Shown piece after piece: positions 47,001 through 58,190 of a DNA stretch of 64,000 bases. Position 1 is the first letter of the stretch. Every line of letters starts with the position of its first letter. The position numbers and the translations under genes were made by a program. The notes beneath the pieces are model-generated. The model ran no database searches. It was not told where the DNA came from and saw only the letters and a list, made by a program, of their open reading frames with translations. The stretch is taken from the NCBI RefSeq assembly GCF_001039355.2, contig NW_019775447.1, forward strand, positions 379,758 through 443,757. Direction: 5' to 3'. The DNA comes from Lingula anatina (taxonomy: Eukaryota > Brachiopoda > Lingulata > Lingulida > Lingulidae).

Positions 47001-49856
47001 GGTTGCCATATTTGACCCATGGACTAGTTAGTCCACTGTTCTAAATGTAGCCTTACAGAGTAAGAAAAGCTTATCAGTGAAGGCCCAAAATTTTTACGGT
47101 ATTCAGGCTTATTCCAAATTAAATGGATTTACTTTTCATGTGCAATATATTCTAACAGGACAGTTTTTTCAGAGTACAGAATAATGCTTTATTTTATAAC
47201 TAATTTGGGAAAAAGAAGGGAGGCTTCTATAAATTTATTTAAAAAAATGATAATGGTTAATTATAGGAATGCTCAGTACATAAATTTCAAATGATGCTGA
47301 TTTCATTTCTGTGAAAAAAAAAAAGGTAGAAAAAAAGCATGCTAATGCTAATTATATATATAAATCAGTAATTTCATGAAATCATTATCTTGGAAAATAA
47401 AAATTTTAGGGAGTACAATGGTGCAATAATATGATAAACTGCTGGGATATCATAATGAAGAAGGATATGTAGGGGTAAAAGCAACATATGTGATCATATC
47501 ACATAAAATAATGTGATTTGGGGAGGGGGAGGATCCAAGCCAAGCTTACTGGTGTTACAAAGAGACGTGGAAGACCAAGGCTGCTTCCCTGAAATCCAGT
47601 ATATACATTATTATACAATATCACCATCAATATCATTGAAATACATCCAAAAAAAATTAAAAGGGCCACAATGCTGTTCATTTCCTCATGTTCTATTTGT
47701 TGGTTAAAGAGAACTGCATTTGATTCTCCTTCAGCACTTGAGTAAAGACATGACAATAAAGGAGATTCAATATTTTGATCCAGCTATATTTAAATTCTTC
47801 AAAATTACTGAAACCTACTCATACATAATATTTCAAAACTTTCATCCCTAAACTTTTGATCTCAAATTTTTTTTAAAAGTGAGGGTCACTTTTAAAACAA
47901 CATAAGTTATTTCATAAACATAATGATTAATTCAAGTATCCACATACAAAAAGAAATATACATGTCTGTGTGACATTCCTGCCTACCTGACTCCTCTGTC
48001 CAACAGATTGTTTTTCTTCTTTCTCAGCATCTTCTGCATCTATCATTTTTTCCTCCCCAGGTAACTGTTCTCCATCTGCTGGAGCATCACTGTCATCTCC
48101 CTAGATAAAACGCATTTTTCATACATAACTGTCCCTCAAACTAGACAGCAAAGCTTGTAAATGTACAGATACCAACAGTTTGGCATACACTTTTTGCATT
48201 TACTCTACTATTTCATATTGAGCTGCAATTTATGAAGTGGGCCTAGGTAATTATTTCATCTTTTACATGAATGTTTTGTATATTTAACATATTGTCTATT
48301 GTCTATGATTTTCCTGTATCAATGGATTATTTTTCTTTATATTTTTACATACCAGTGGTGCAGGACTTTGTGGCTTTGTTTGTGATGTAGACTTCTTTGA
48401 TGTAGCTTCAAGCTCTCTAAGCCAGTCATCCCTAGGTAGTTTTTGAACTTCAATCCATGTTTCCTTATTGCTTGTATCTTTAAAAAAAATATGCAGATCA
48501 ATTGGGTATAACACTAGGGTCAAAGGGAACAAGATGCTTACATTTTTCAAAACAAGAATCTCAGTGCTTTATTTTTAATATTTTACACAATTTCTTGAGA
48601 TTAAACATGACAGAACATTACCTTCAAAAACTATTCCAACAAAGTCTCCCTCAGTAGAAGCCTGACATTTTGTTATTATGGTCTTACTTCCACTTCCACC
48701 TTGCTCACTAGCCACTTTAAGAAGGTGTATTCTATCTTGAGCAAAGGCAAAAAACCTACTGACACCTGAAAAGAAAGTTCAAACCATTTATATAGGTATT
48801 TTGCCACTGTATTCATTTTTTACCTAAAAGCATCAGTATCAGTATCCTGTTAAATTAAATTTGTCAATCATTATAAGAAATCTGGATGGAACAAACAAAC
48901 ATGCTGAGTTTACAAAGCTTGTCAACTCTAAACTTGTTTCATGTTTAACTTTGCTTCTAAATGGTTTTCTTTAAACAGGTTTACCATATCAGACTGGGTT
49001 TGCTTAGGATACAAATGAAGAACAAACACATTGTGTACTTCCACAGGTAATTTTTAAATTGCTTTCAAAAATTTTAGCTAAGCTCATGACACATACCCAT
49101 GTCATCTACTGTGCAAAGCAAATATGTCTGTACTCCAATCAGCGACACCTGCATTTGTGTCACTTCTATCTTGTCATCTTCCCAGGTTGTAACTGTCTGT
49201 TGTGTCATTGCATCAACTGCAGCTAGACCATTAGGGAGACCAATAAAAATGTACCGTCCATCTATACTGTCACTGAGACAAGTGGCTTGGCCAAATGGCT
49301 GAAATCGTAGGTAATTACAGCATTATTTATTGTGTCTATATATAACTCAAATTTGAGAAAAAAAATCCATGAAGTTTTATAGTAGACTGTACAGTCTGTG
49401 CCAGTACATGATCATCCCAATTTGTTGGGGAAAAAAGCTCATACAATTTACAATCATTAATGTTGTAATGAAAAATACTGACATAAAAAGGCCATGCACA
49501 TTTTCATAATACCAAGTACTTACTCATGTCTCTTGAAAATGCTAAATCCCTTTTAATCAACATTAATGGTTTTTTCAACACAATTTCTTTGAGTTTACCT
49601 GCATTTGAATTGCACATTCATATTTTGGGGGTTTAATCCGAGATGCCTCTGCGATCCTAGCATTTTCCCTTTCAGATATAATCTCCCATATATCATCAAA
49701 AAGGTTATAGATGATCTTATTTATCATTCTATAAGGCTGAGGCAATAAATCACGTATCTGATCAGGATCTGTCAGGTAATCATCTTCATCATCTGACATT
49801 CGGCTGAGAATAGACGGTGGAGAAATCACCATCGTTTTACGAATATACACAGGCAT
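41072..49856 (-). CDS. WDR93: WDR93-like WD-repeat/beta-propeller protein
   Basis: Fifteen phased exons: 49856-49599, 49298-49097, 48765-48622, 48477-48353, 48100-47987, 46452-46323, 46068-45894, 45681-45611, 45481-45404, 44430-44299, 44100-43887, 43618-43558, 43253-43091, 42723-42542 and 42108-41992. They code 722 residues, followed by a candidate 25-nt exon (41096-41072); human WDR93 is about 686. The N-terminal block DYLTDPDQIRDLLPQPYRMI is followed by beta-propeller strands (GRYIFIGLPNGLAAVD, IGVWWVGGTQVFYY, LLAVGLKNGIVVIWD, LLAWCSDGSVYLIN). An acidic, low-complexity insert sits in exons 4-6, and a basic coiled coil (RQRRMQERW...NKRNADL) closes it. The head-to-head position with PEX11 matches human WDR93/PEX11A and strongly supports the name. 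WDR93 is poorly characterised and probably ciliary. The C-terminus is unresolved: reading past exon 15 into an alternative exon at 41614-41417 (in frame, ending GDFQI) is also possible. Confidence 0.75.
42160..42415. mobile_element. foldback MITE, family 1, in WDR93 intron 14 (copy B)
   Basis: Allele of the element at 38370-38624, with the same ends and only scattered substitutions. Confidence 0.75.
43285..43376 (+). repeat. AT-rich microsatellite (ATA/TA)n
   Basis: Interrupted (ata)n and (ta)n tracts in a WDR93 intron, much expanded compared with the allele near 39499-39515. Confidence 0.9.
46621..47052. mobile_element. foldback MITE, family 3, carrying a nested family 2 element
   Basis: Outer ends GGCCGTATTCAGAACAGTGG and CCACTGTTCTAAATGTAGCC form the terminal inverted repeat. 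TTA flanks both sides (46618-46620 and 47053-47055). The second arm shows the uninterrupted order GGACTAGTTAGTCC; in the first arm the matching GGACTAA/CTAGTC is split by a family 2 element. It lies in WDR93 intron 5. The TTA target fits PIF/Harbinger-type elements. Confidence 0.85.
46646..46900. mobile_element. foldback MITE, family 2, nested in family 3
   Basis: Ends GGCTTCGTTCACATGCAATG and CATTGCATGTGAACAAAGCC, TAA duplicated on both sides (46643-46645 and 46901-46903). The interior matches 18741-18988 (for example 'ctgtgccctgaatatcccgc'). The arms are almost perfectly complementary, so it could form a stem of more than 100 bp. Confidence 0.9.
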
Positions 49857-50078
49857 TCTTGCAAATATACTGCAGTCAAATATACAAAATTGAAAAGTTA
49901 TCTGATGTACATGCGTCACAATTTACAAATCCTTCACATCCCTTCAAAATACTAAATTTGTCTTAAACTTCTCTATTTCTTGCAGTGGGTATCCATGTCC
50001 GCCATATTGACAACAAATGTCAGAGCGAGGCTGGGTCAGTGCGCCCTCTAACGCGTGGTTGCAATATTTACCAAGCCG
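49857..50078. promoter_or_regulatory. bidirectional promoter region WDR93/PEX11
   Basis: Only 222 bases separate the two start codons. On the minus strand an acceptor (actgcag, about 49870) precedes the WDR93 ATG, so a leader exon lies within this interval. Around 49995-50015 the minus strand reads CAATATGGCGGACATGG, a YY1-like site. There is no TATA box. Exact transcription starts cannot be placed. Confidence 0.55.
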
Positions 50079-51722
50079 ATGGAAAGGCACAAACACGAGG
50101 AAGACTTCCTGTGTCATATAGTAAAATTTAACACACAGACAGCCGGAAGAGACAAATTATGCAGGTACCATGATTAAAGTTACAAGTTTGTTTGTTAAAA
50201 CACCTGCATATATTAGTAGTTTATTTTGACTATACTATACACGTTACATGCAGTGTGTTGTTCACAGGTCGAAATATTGGGACATTATGAATTTCTACAG
50301 TACATTGTACATGATAATAGCGACACATATTAACGAAGAAACATTCTGATGAACAGTCTGCAGATTTCCGCCTATTAATGACAAGAATATAACTATTTTG
50401 AAAATCTTCATATTCTTTATGAGTTCAGGGGGAGGTGTAGTTAGAATAATCTGGTTATAACTCTTATTATATTTTTACGTATAGTGACAGTATGTTCACA
50501 GGTACATGCATCTACAAAGGTATGATGATGAGCTCGGCAATCATAATTTTTTGGGAAAGGGAATTTTTTAGCTGCTGTACTCGCTAAACATTGTATGTAA
50601 AAAAACAAACAAACAAACAACACCGTTTACAGAGTTTCTGCTTGTTTACCAACATCAAATTTGTCTGGCCTTACCATGCGCTCTTTAATTAACTTACCCC
50701 CCCCCCCTTTCTGTTAATTCTTACATTATTTTCATTGCAGACTTTTTCAGTACACCAGCAAATTTGCACAGTGGTATGTTCTTCAAAAACATTTAGATCC
50801 AGAGGTTGCTGCAAAATTGAAAAGACTAGAGAATGCTATAAGCATGACACGTAAAGGTGAGAGTTGATTTAATATCTAATGAACAGATTGATAGAGTAGC
50901 TTTGTATGTATTAAATTGTTTTATATGTAGATCTGATAATTACATATCTCAGTGGTGTCTGTATATGTATTGCCACCACCTGTCTGTCTGCATTGCCTGA
51001 GTAGAAGCTGGAGCTATGTACATTTCTTGTTACCACAATAACTGGAAAGCAATGGTCTGTTTACTTTATTTAGTTGATATATGTATATATAAGATTAGAA
51101 AGCATGCTATTGTTTATTATGCTAAATATGTTAATTCTTGGTATTTTGTATTTTAGTGCTTCGATTTGGCAAGAGTTTTGACCTGTTACACAGCAGTTTA
51201 AGCACAATACACATATCAGACACTGTGCTCCGTCTGACCATCACGCTAAGTCATATCAACCAAGCCCTGTACCTTTTAGTTGACCACATTGTGTGGGCTT
51301 CAAAGATAGGTCTCATAGAGACACAAAGGAAGTACTGGTCAAAATTGTCGGCGAGGTTTTGGCTTGTATCTCTTATCCTAAATCTTACCAGAAATATCTA
51401 TGATATCTCCAATTTAGTTCAAGAAGAACAGAAACATTTACACCAGTGGGATAAAAGGAGCCAATACAAGAATGGTATTGGAGGCTACAAGGACATTGAG
51501 AGAAAAACACCAACTAGCATGGAAATCTTCCAGAAGTGCTTGAGAGAAAACCACCCAGTTGCTATAGACACTGCAAAAAATTTTTGTGATCTCCTCCTTC
51601 CTTTATCAAGTTTGGGTTTTGTAAAGACTTCAAAAGGTCTTCAGGGAATTCTTGGGATGATTTCTTCCTATTTAAGTATTCTGACTATTTGGAACCCTGA
51701 TCTAAAACTTCAAAATCCATGA
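50079..51722 (+). CDS. PEX11: peroxisomal membrane protein 11 (PEX11)
   Basis: PEX11 elongates and remodels the peroxisomal membrane before fission. Three phased exons: 50079-50164, 50741-50856 and 51157-51722, giving 255 residues (human PEX11B about 259). The N-terminal amphipathic region contains VKFNTQTAGRDKLCRLFQY, with the family's 'T.GRDK..R..QY' signature spanning the first splice junction. HISDTVLRLTITLSHINQAL and the hydrophobic LVDHIVWASKIGL follow. Near the C-terminus, LCD-like 'NFCDLLLPLSSLGF' and a final hydrophobic segment GILGMISSYLSILTIW match the family membrane helix. The start ATG (MERHKHEEDF) is the first in frame. Exon 1 sits next to the WDR93 promoter. A single invertebrate gene would be co-orthologous to PEX11A and PEX11B. 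A poly-C tract lies in intron 1. Confidence 0.94.
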
Positions 51723-51890
51723 GCTACATTTACCATATAAATTCAAAGAACTGGCATATGATTCATGGTCTGGGATATGGAAGTAGATTTCAATTTTAAT
51801 ACTGTTAATATACCCAAGTTTTCTTTCTTTTTTATACCACCAAAATTGTTATGCAATCACCGGAAACTACCTCAGCATTGTGGCTATTGC

Positions 51891-51896
51891 AATAAA
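51891..51896 (+). terminator. candidate PEX11 polyadenylation signal
   Basis: AATAAA, about 170 bases after the stop codon, in 'ttgcaataaatgta'. The allelic copy has it at 56647-56652. Another AATAAA follows further down. Confidence 0.55.
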
Positions 51897-53011
51897 TGTA
51901 TATTCATTGATTCTAAATAAGTGTCTTGAATTAGTTTTTCCAAGATGTGATGTTACGTAATCAAGAGTATATATTAAACACTTTTGAAATACCGATTTAG
52001 GCATTCCTTATATTCATGTGATAAAAATGTTATTTTTTAAAAAAAGCATTGTATAAGACCATGCCAGTTTGGGATCAAACCTTTCATTCATGTTAGTTTG
52101 AAGTTGTTTGTTAATGCTTATTATTTTGAATTAAGTGTAATCAGGTCTTGTGTTTGAACATACAATTAGCAGGTGATTCACTATTCAATTAATGATGGAA
52201 TAATAAATAAATCGGATTTAGGAATTTTTCTGCATAAGGTTTTATAAATAATACTTACAAATGCCATGATATTACTTGTTTGGATTCTTTAATTCTTGAA
52301 AACTGTTAAAAGACTACCTACATTTGGGATATAGCCTTTTTCCACGTTCTTTATATAAAATACTTATGTAAATATTACTGCAATAAAAATAAACACTTTT
52401 TAAGTAAAAAAGTTATTTTCTTTTCATCCATACCCCCATTCACAAAGTAATGTAATGGATTAAATCCCAAAAGCACACAAATTCAATAAGCTTGGGGTGT
52501 CACAAGCTAATGAAAGGAATCCGTGTTGTGGTCACTATATGATTTAACAAGATTTTGACATTGCGTGATGACTACACTGCATTCTTGTACCACATTAAAA
52601 TGATTATAAGTTTTCAAAATAAATGATAAGTTCTACAAATCATTTAATATGTGAGACATTTTAAGGTAATTACTGTTATATTATATTGATTTTTTAAACT
52701 GATAAAAAAAACTTTAAACTCCTGTACCAGTAACTTTAACACAAGTGCATCTCTGTCCTTAGGATGAGAATAAATATTATAAAGAATAGTAAGATTCAAA
52801 ATGATGTGAGATATTTCCACTTTCTCTAATGCCTTATTCTCAAACAAGCAACGTCCAACTGTAGTGTTATGTCACAGCATTCATTGTCACAAAAAATAGG
52901 TATCCAGGCAAGTTTTGAGAAAAATAGTAAATCCACCATGAATCACCACTGTATAAATCCGAATGTTTCAATCAAATAAAAAATCAATTTGAAACATGAT
53001 GACATTATTTT
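51897..53011. other. tail-to-tail intergenic PEX11/MRPL54
   Basis: No exon-like sequence on either strand. It comprises AT-rich 3' flanks of both genes. The allelic copy is 56653-57766 and shows only substitutions and small indels. Confidence 0.7.
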
Positions 53012-54752
53012 TTACTTTATGAAACGTTTAAAACGTTTCATCTCAGCACGCTGCTGTGCTTTGGCATATTTTCTTACTCTATACCAATATATATCGGAAT
53101 CTTCATCCAGGCCTTCAAGAGAAGCTGTAGGTCTTTCAGTGTTCAGTTTCCAGAGCCATTCTGGATATTCATGATCCTCTTTAAGTTTTACTTCAGGGCC
53201 TTCTTTCATGTAATTCAATCCACTACAATTCATTATCAATTTCTTAACATCTCCTTCCACTGGCAAATCAATTTTTTTCTTTGGACCCCCTGAAATATTA
53301 ATGTAGACATGAAATTTGTATATATAAAAAAGCACAGTCCTAGCACATAAAATAACTAAGTGGCAAAGCTGTCAAATGTATATACACCAAACCGCAAAAA
53401 CAAACAAACAACCAAAAAAAAACAAAAAAACATTGCAGCAAAATTTATTAAAAAAGTGAAAACATAAGGCCAAATACAGAGGCAAAGGCAAGGTTGGAAG
53501 CCAAGTAACTATATATAAATAAATAAATGTAGGGGTCAGTGGATGAGTTAGCTATATATATATAGCTATTGATCGTGTGAAAGTTTTAAGGGCAAACTTT
53601 TTTTTTTTTTAATTTGGCAAAGTGCAGCAAGGGGAAATATATACTATGTAGAAGAACAAGCAAAGTTGATCTGTGGACTAAAAGATCTATCAGATCAGGG
53701 AATTTATACAGTGTCTATTAGGGCATTATGTGGCAACCTTTCAAGTGGGTCAGCCAAAGCTGATCTGCGGATCTGTTAGTCTGTGGATCAACTTGTTCTG
53801 AATACACTCAAATGTTTTTAACTAGCATGTCAGACTTTTAGGGAAATTTGGACAATTTTTTTTTTTTTTTTTTTTGGGGGGTGGGGGGGGATTTTTTGTC
53901 CATCGTCTTCTTGTTCCCCATGAAGCAAATGTTAAAAGGGCACCCCTAAACTGAAAAAAACATGTGGCATCAATTTGTATTTTTTGCACCTGTGGACCAA
54001 AATTCTATTACTTTGCCTACTTCACAAACACCCCATTTCCATAGATTAGATCGACCTACTTTAGATCGACCTAACTCCCTGGGGGTTCACGCTAAATAGC
54101 TGTCAGCCGGGCGGACACAGAAGTTAATTACCCTCTTACAGCTTGTAGTAGGCGGGACGGACATTTAAGTCGGATTATCTGAAAGTAATCTAGTGAGACT
54201 CCCCGCGGGGATAGATCGATCTAAAATCTATGGGAATAGAGCCAAAGATTACTCTGCTTGGGAAAGACTTATAATCAAAATTTAAATTGGGTGTCCATGC
54301 GTAGCTCCTTTACTTTTAATGTGGTAAAGTGCACTTTTTATGACATTATTAAGGGTTTCAAATCAAGTGGAGAAACTTTTGACTCATTTTTTAAAGTGGC
54401 GTCTGAAAACAATGACAAACATGTTGTCACTAAAACTCGAATAACTTTTGATCCAAATGAAATACATTAAAAAATTAAAAAGTTTACACATACTCAAATA
54501 TGTGGCTATCTGTGTACCAAATTTCAAGTCTATAAAAATAGCTCAATAAGAAAAAAGTGCGTGCACCCTAGCTAGGGCGCATGTTGATGACATCCCTAAT
54601 GTACCTGATCCTTTCACTCCTATCTTGCCGCCAATTTTACCAAGTCCCTTAACTGCATAGCTGCGTAGAGGTATTAAAACTTCGTGAGTGTATTGTGGTA
54701 TAAATCTTGCAATATTTTGCAAAGTACAAGAACACCTCAAGACGATGGCCAT
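53012..54752 (-). CDS. MRPL54: large ribosomal subunit protein mL54 (MRPL54), copy A
   Basis: Subunit specific to the mitochondrial ribosome large subunit. Two exons on the minus strand: 54752-54605 (GTACAT donor) and 53289-53012, phase 1, giving 141 residues (human about 138). The first exon is a typical presequence rich in R, S and hydrophobic residues (MAIVLRCSCTLQNIARFIPQ...LRSYAVKGLGK). The second exon has the diagnostic core: NYMKEGPEVKLKEDHEYPEW, then LEGLDEDSDIYWYRVRKYAK, and a basic end KRFKRFIK. Length, exon phase and the EYPEWL core give a confident assignment. A large intron with two MITEs separates the exons. Confidence 0.92.
53655..53812. mobile_element. foldback element, family 3-like, in MRPL54 intron
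   Basis: Inverted ends GAACAAGCAAAGTTGATCTGTGGACTAA-like and TTAGTCTGTGGATCAACTTGTTC. The ends resemble the family 3 element at 46621. The allele at 58397-58535 lacks about 30 internal bases. Confidence 0.6.
54029..54243. mobile_element. foldback MITE, family 1 (polymorphic, copy A only)
   Basis: A 215 bp element starting CACCCCATTTCCATAGATTA and ending CTATGGGAATAGAGCC; the ends form an imperfect inverted repeat of about 28 bases. AAA flanks both sides (54026-54028 and 54244-54246). The allelic copy reads 'cttcacaaagattactc' uninterrupted at 58889-58905, which is the empty site. Confidence 0.85.
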
Positions 54753-55818
54753 TTGCGACAAGCCTCGTTTTGAAAATAAAAATGGATGCGCCCAGTGAAT
54801 CACACTGTTCCCGCACGACTCCTGAAGATATTCACGGGACAGACAAACAGACGCCCCAACGTGCCTCTCGGTATGTTCTGATGGATAATGATGCCACTGC
54901 AAAAGACCAAACACTAAGTGAATATCTAAAGTGCACAAGTGAATTCCGCTAGTCCAAGTCGATGTTGTGTCCTAAGGCCGGGGTACGCCTTAGATAGTTA
55001 TATCAGAAAAAAATTTCAAAATGATCAGAAAATTATAATACTTACATCTTTTGAAAGGTAATACAAGAAACAGATGAATTCTTTTAGAATTTTTATAATA
55101 TTCCTACAAGCAACAAAGATATTGAATTTTTTAACTGCTATATTTCACCAAATGTGTCCACAGTTTTCAGCTAAAAACCTGTGACTGACCAGCAGTGATC
55201 ACTAAACTGCAGCAGAACAGCCTGTGAATGGGCCTTTGGCCCAAATTGCTTGTGACCAATTAAGACAAATTAGGGCTCTATTAGTCCAGGAATTTGGTGA
55301 AAAATTGTGCATTTTTTACCTACAAGCATGAAATTTGGCACACTTTTTGACAGTGAAATTCTAAGCAAATTTGGATATATGGGCATGTCTGAAAATTCCA
55401 AAATGGCCGTCAAATCCAAGATGACTGCCAAAATATGTTAATCTAATGACCTGGAAACAAAACCAAAATGGCGACCGCACAAGCACATGGCTGAGATGGC
55501 TTCTGTGCAGATCATGTACTATAAATATTGTGCATCAAATTAACTATACTTCACATCATTCAATTTTCACATTTTTTTTTCAATTAGATTGCAAATTTCC
55601 CGAAGTTTAAAGGGTATAAGTTACAAAAAAAAAATGCATGCAGTCCTTACCTAGAATTTTTAAACATTTCGTCGAGCCAAAACTTCAAAACATTGCCAAA
55701 TCGATGTTCTCAAAGATAGCAACATGGGAAGGTAAGGTAACCGGAATTAAGCCTTTGACTGCCAGCTTAGTTAGTAAATGGATTGTATTGGTTTATTTAT
55801 ACAGGGCTAAAAAAAGAT
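54368..55818. repeat. sequence collinear base for base with 60904-62354
   Basis: This 1451 bp segment recurs at a constant offset of 6536 with no indel that I could find. All open frames in the two segments translate identically. It differs from the intervening copy (about 59010-60440) by several percent. So 60904-62354 is the same haplotype as this segment. Confidence 0.85.
54753..54781. promoter_or_regulatory. immediate upstream region of MRPL54 (copy A)
   Basis: On the minus strand, CTTGTCGCAAATGGCCATCG leads into the MRPL54 start. On the plus strand an ATG at 54782 opens a 56-codon frame to 54952. The allele has a premature stop in that frame, so a divergent coding partner is not supported. 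The G+C content rises locally (to about 55000), consistent with a promoter. Confidence 0.35.
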
Positions 55819-55819
55819 N
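55819..55819. other. single-N contig junction
   Basis: The N separates the end of the first haplotype contig from the second, which restarts inside PEX11 intron 2 (equivalent to about 51065). Confidence 0.75.
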
Positions 55820-55912
55820 TTTTATTTAGTTGATATATGTTTATATAAGATTAGAAAGCATGCTATTGTTTATTATGCTAAATATGTTAATTCTTGGTAT
55901 TTTGTATTTTAG

Positions 55913-56478
55913 TGCTTCGATTTGGCAAGAGTTTTGACCTGTTACACAGCAGTTTAAGCACAATACACATATCAGACACTGTGCTCCGTCTGACCATCAC
56001 ACTAAGTCATATCAACCAAGCCCTGTACCTTTTAGTTGACCACATTGTGTGGGCTTCAAAGATAGGTCTCATAGAGACACAAAGGAAGTACTGGTCAAAA
56101 TTGTCGGCGAGGTTTTGGCTTGTATCTCTTATCCTAAATCTTACCAGAAATATCTATGATATCTCCAATTTAGTTCAAGAAGAACAGAAACATTTACACC
56201 AGTGGGATAAAAGGAGCCAATACAAGAATGGTATTGGAGGATACAAGGACATTGAGAGAAAAACACCAACTAGCATGGAAATCTTCCAGAAGTGCTTGAG
56301 AGAAAACCACCCAGTTGCTATAGACACTGCAAAAAATTTTTGTGATCTCCTCCTTCCTTTATCAAGTTTGGGTTTTGTAAAGACTTCAAAAGGTCTTCAG
56401 GGAATTCTTGGGATGATTTCTTCCTATTTAAGTATTCTAACTATTTGGAACCCTGATCTAAAACTTCAAAATCCATGA
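55913..56478 (+). CDS. PEX11: PEX11 exon 3, second allele (partial)
   Basis: 566 nt, identical in translation to 51157-51722 and preceded by the same AG acceptor. The three base differences I noticed are synonymous. Exons 1 and 2 are missing because the block starts within intron 2. It is an assembly duplicate, not a second gene. Confidence 0.88.
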
Positions 56479-57766
56479 GCTAAATTTACCATATAAATTC
56501 AAAGAACTGGCATATGATACATGGTCTGGGATATGGAAGTAGATTTCAATTTTAATACTGTTAATATACGCAAGTTTTCTTTCTTTTTTATACCACCAAA
56601 ATTGTTATGAAATCACCGGAAACTACCTCAGCATTGTGGCTATTGCAATAAATGTATATTCATTAATTCTAAATAAGTGTCTTGAATTAGTTTTTCCAAG
56701 ATGTGATGTTACGTAATCAAGAGTATATATTAAACACTTTTGAAATACCGATTTAGGCATTTCTTATATTCATGTGATAAAAATGTTATTTTTTAAAAAA
56801 AGTATTGTATAAGGCCATGCCATTTTGGGATCAAACCTTTCATTCATGTTAGTTTGAAGTTGTTTGTTAATGCTTATTATTTTGAATTAAGTGTAATCAG
56901 GTCTTGTGTTTGAACATACAATTAGCAGGTGATTCACTATTCAATTAATGATGGAATAATAAATAAATCAGATTTAGGAATTTTTCTGAATAAGGTTTTA
57001 TAAATAATACTTACAAATGCCATGATGTTACTTGTTTGGATTCTTTAATTCTTGAAAACTGTTAAAAGACTACCTACATTTGAGATATAGCCTTTTTCCA
57101 CGTTCTTTATATAAAATACTTATGTAAATATTACTGCAATAAAAATAAACACTTTTTAAGTAAAAAAGTCATTTTCTTTTCATCCATACCCCCATTCACA
57201 AAGTAATGTAATGGATTAAATCCCAAAAGCACACAAATTCAATAAGCTTGGGGTGTCACAAGCTAATGAAAGGAATCCGTGTTGTGGTCACCATATTATT
57301 TAACAAGATTTTGATATTGCTTGATGACTACACTGCATTCTTGTACCACATAAAAATGATTATAAGTTTTCAAAACAAATGATAAGTTCTACGAATCATC
57401 TAATATGTGAGACATTTTAAGGTAATTACTGTTATATTATACTGATTTTTTAAACTGATAAAAAAAACTTTAAACTCCTGTACCAGTAACTTTAACACAA
57501 GTGCATCTCTGTCCTTAGGATGAGAATAAATATTATAAAGAATAGTAAGATTCAAAATGATGTGAGATATTTCCACTTTCTCTAATGCCTCTTTCTCAAA
57601 CGAGCAACGTCCAACTGTAGTGTTATGTCACAGCATTCATTGTCACAAAAAATAGGTATCCAGGCAAGTATAGAGAAAATAGTAAATCCACCATGAATCA
57701 CCACTGTATAAATCCTAATGTTTCAATCAAATAAAAAATCAATTTGAAACATGATGACATTATTTT

Positions 57767-58155
57767 TTACTTTATGAAACGTTTAAAACGTTTCATCTCA
57801 GCTCGCTGCTGTGCTTTGGCATATTTTCTTACTCTATACCAATATATATCGGAATCTTCATCCAGGCCTTCAAGAGAAGCTGTAGGTCTTTCAGTGTTCA
57901 GTTTCCAGAGCCATTCTGGATATTCATGATCCTCTTTAAGTTTTACTTCAGGGCCTTCTTTCATGTAATTCAATCCACTACAATTCATTATCAATTTCTT
58001 AACATCTCCTTCCACTGGCAAATCAATTTTTTTCTTTGGACCCCCTGAAATATTAATGTAGACATGAAATTTGTATATATACAAAAGCACAGTCCTGGCA
58101 CATAAAATAACTAAGTGGCAAAGCTGTCAAATATATATACACCAAACAGCAAAAA

Positions 58156-58190
<35 letters not shown>

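Noticed and set aside
54782-54952. Plus-strand 56-codon frame divergent from MRPL54 (also at 61318-61488)
   Set aside because: The allelic copy (from about 59405) has a 9-base deletion plus a change giving an early TGA, and the protein resembles nothing recognised; it is likely 5' flank or leader.
55638-55735. Exon-like frame MQSLPRIFKHF...KIATWEG with a GTAAGG donor
   Set aside because: Two amino-acid changes within about 100 bases between alleles, whereas true exons here have few or none, and splicing onward meets a stop within five codons.
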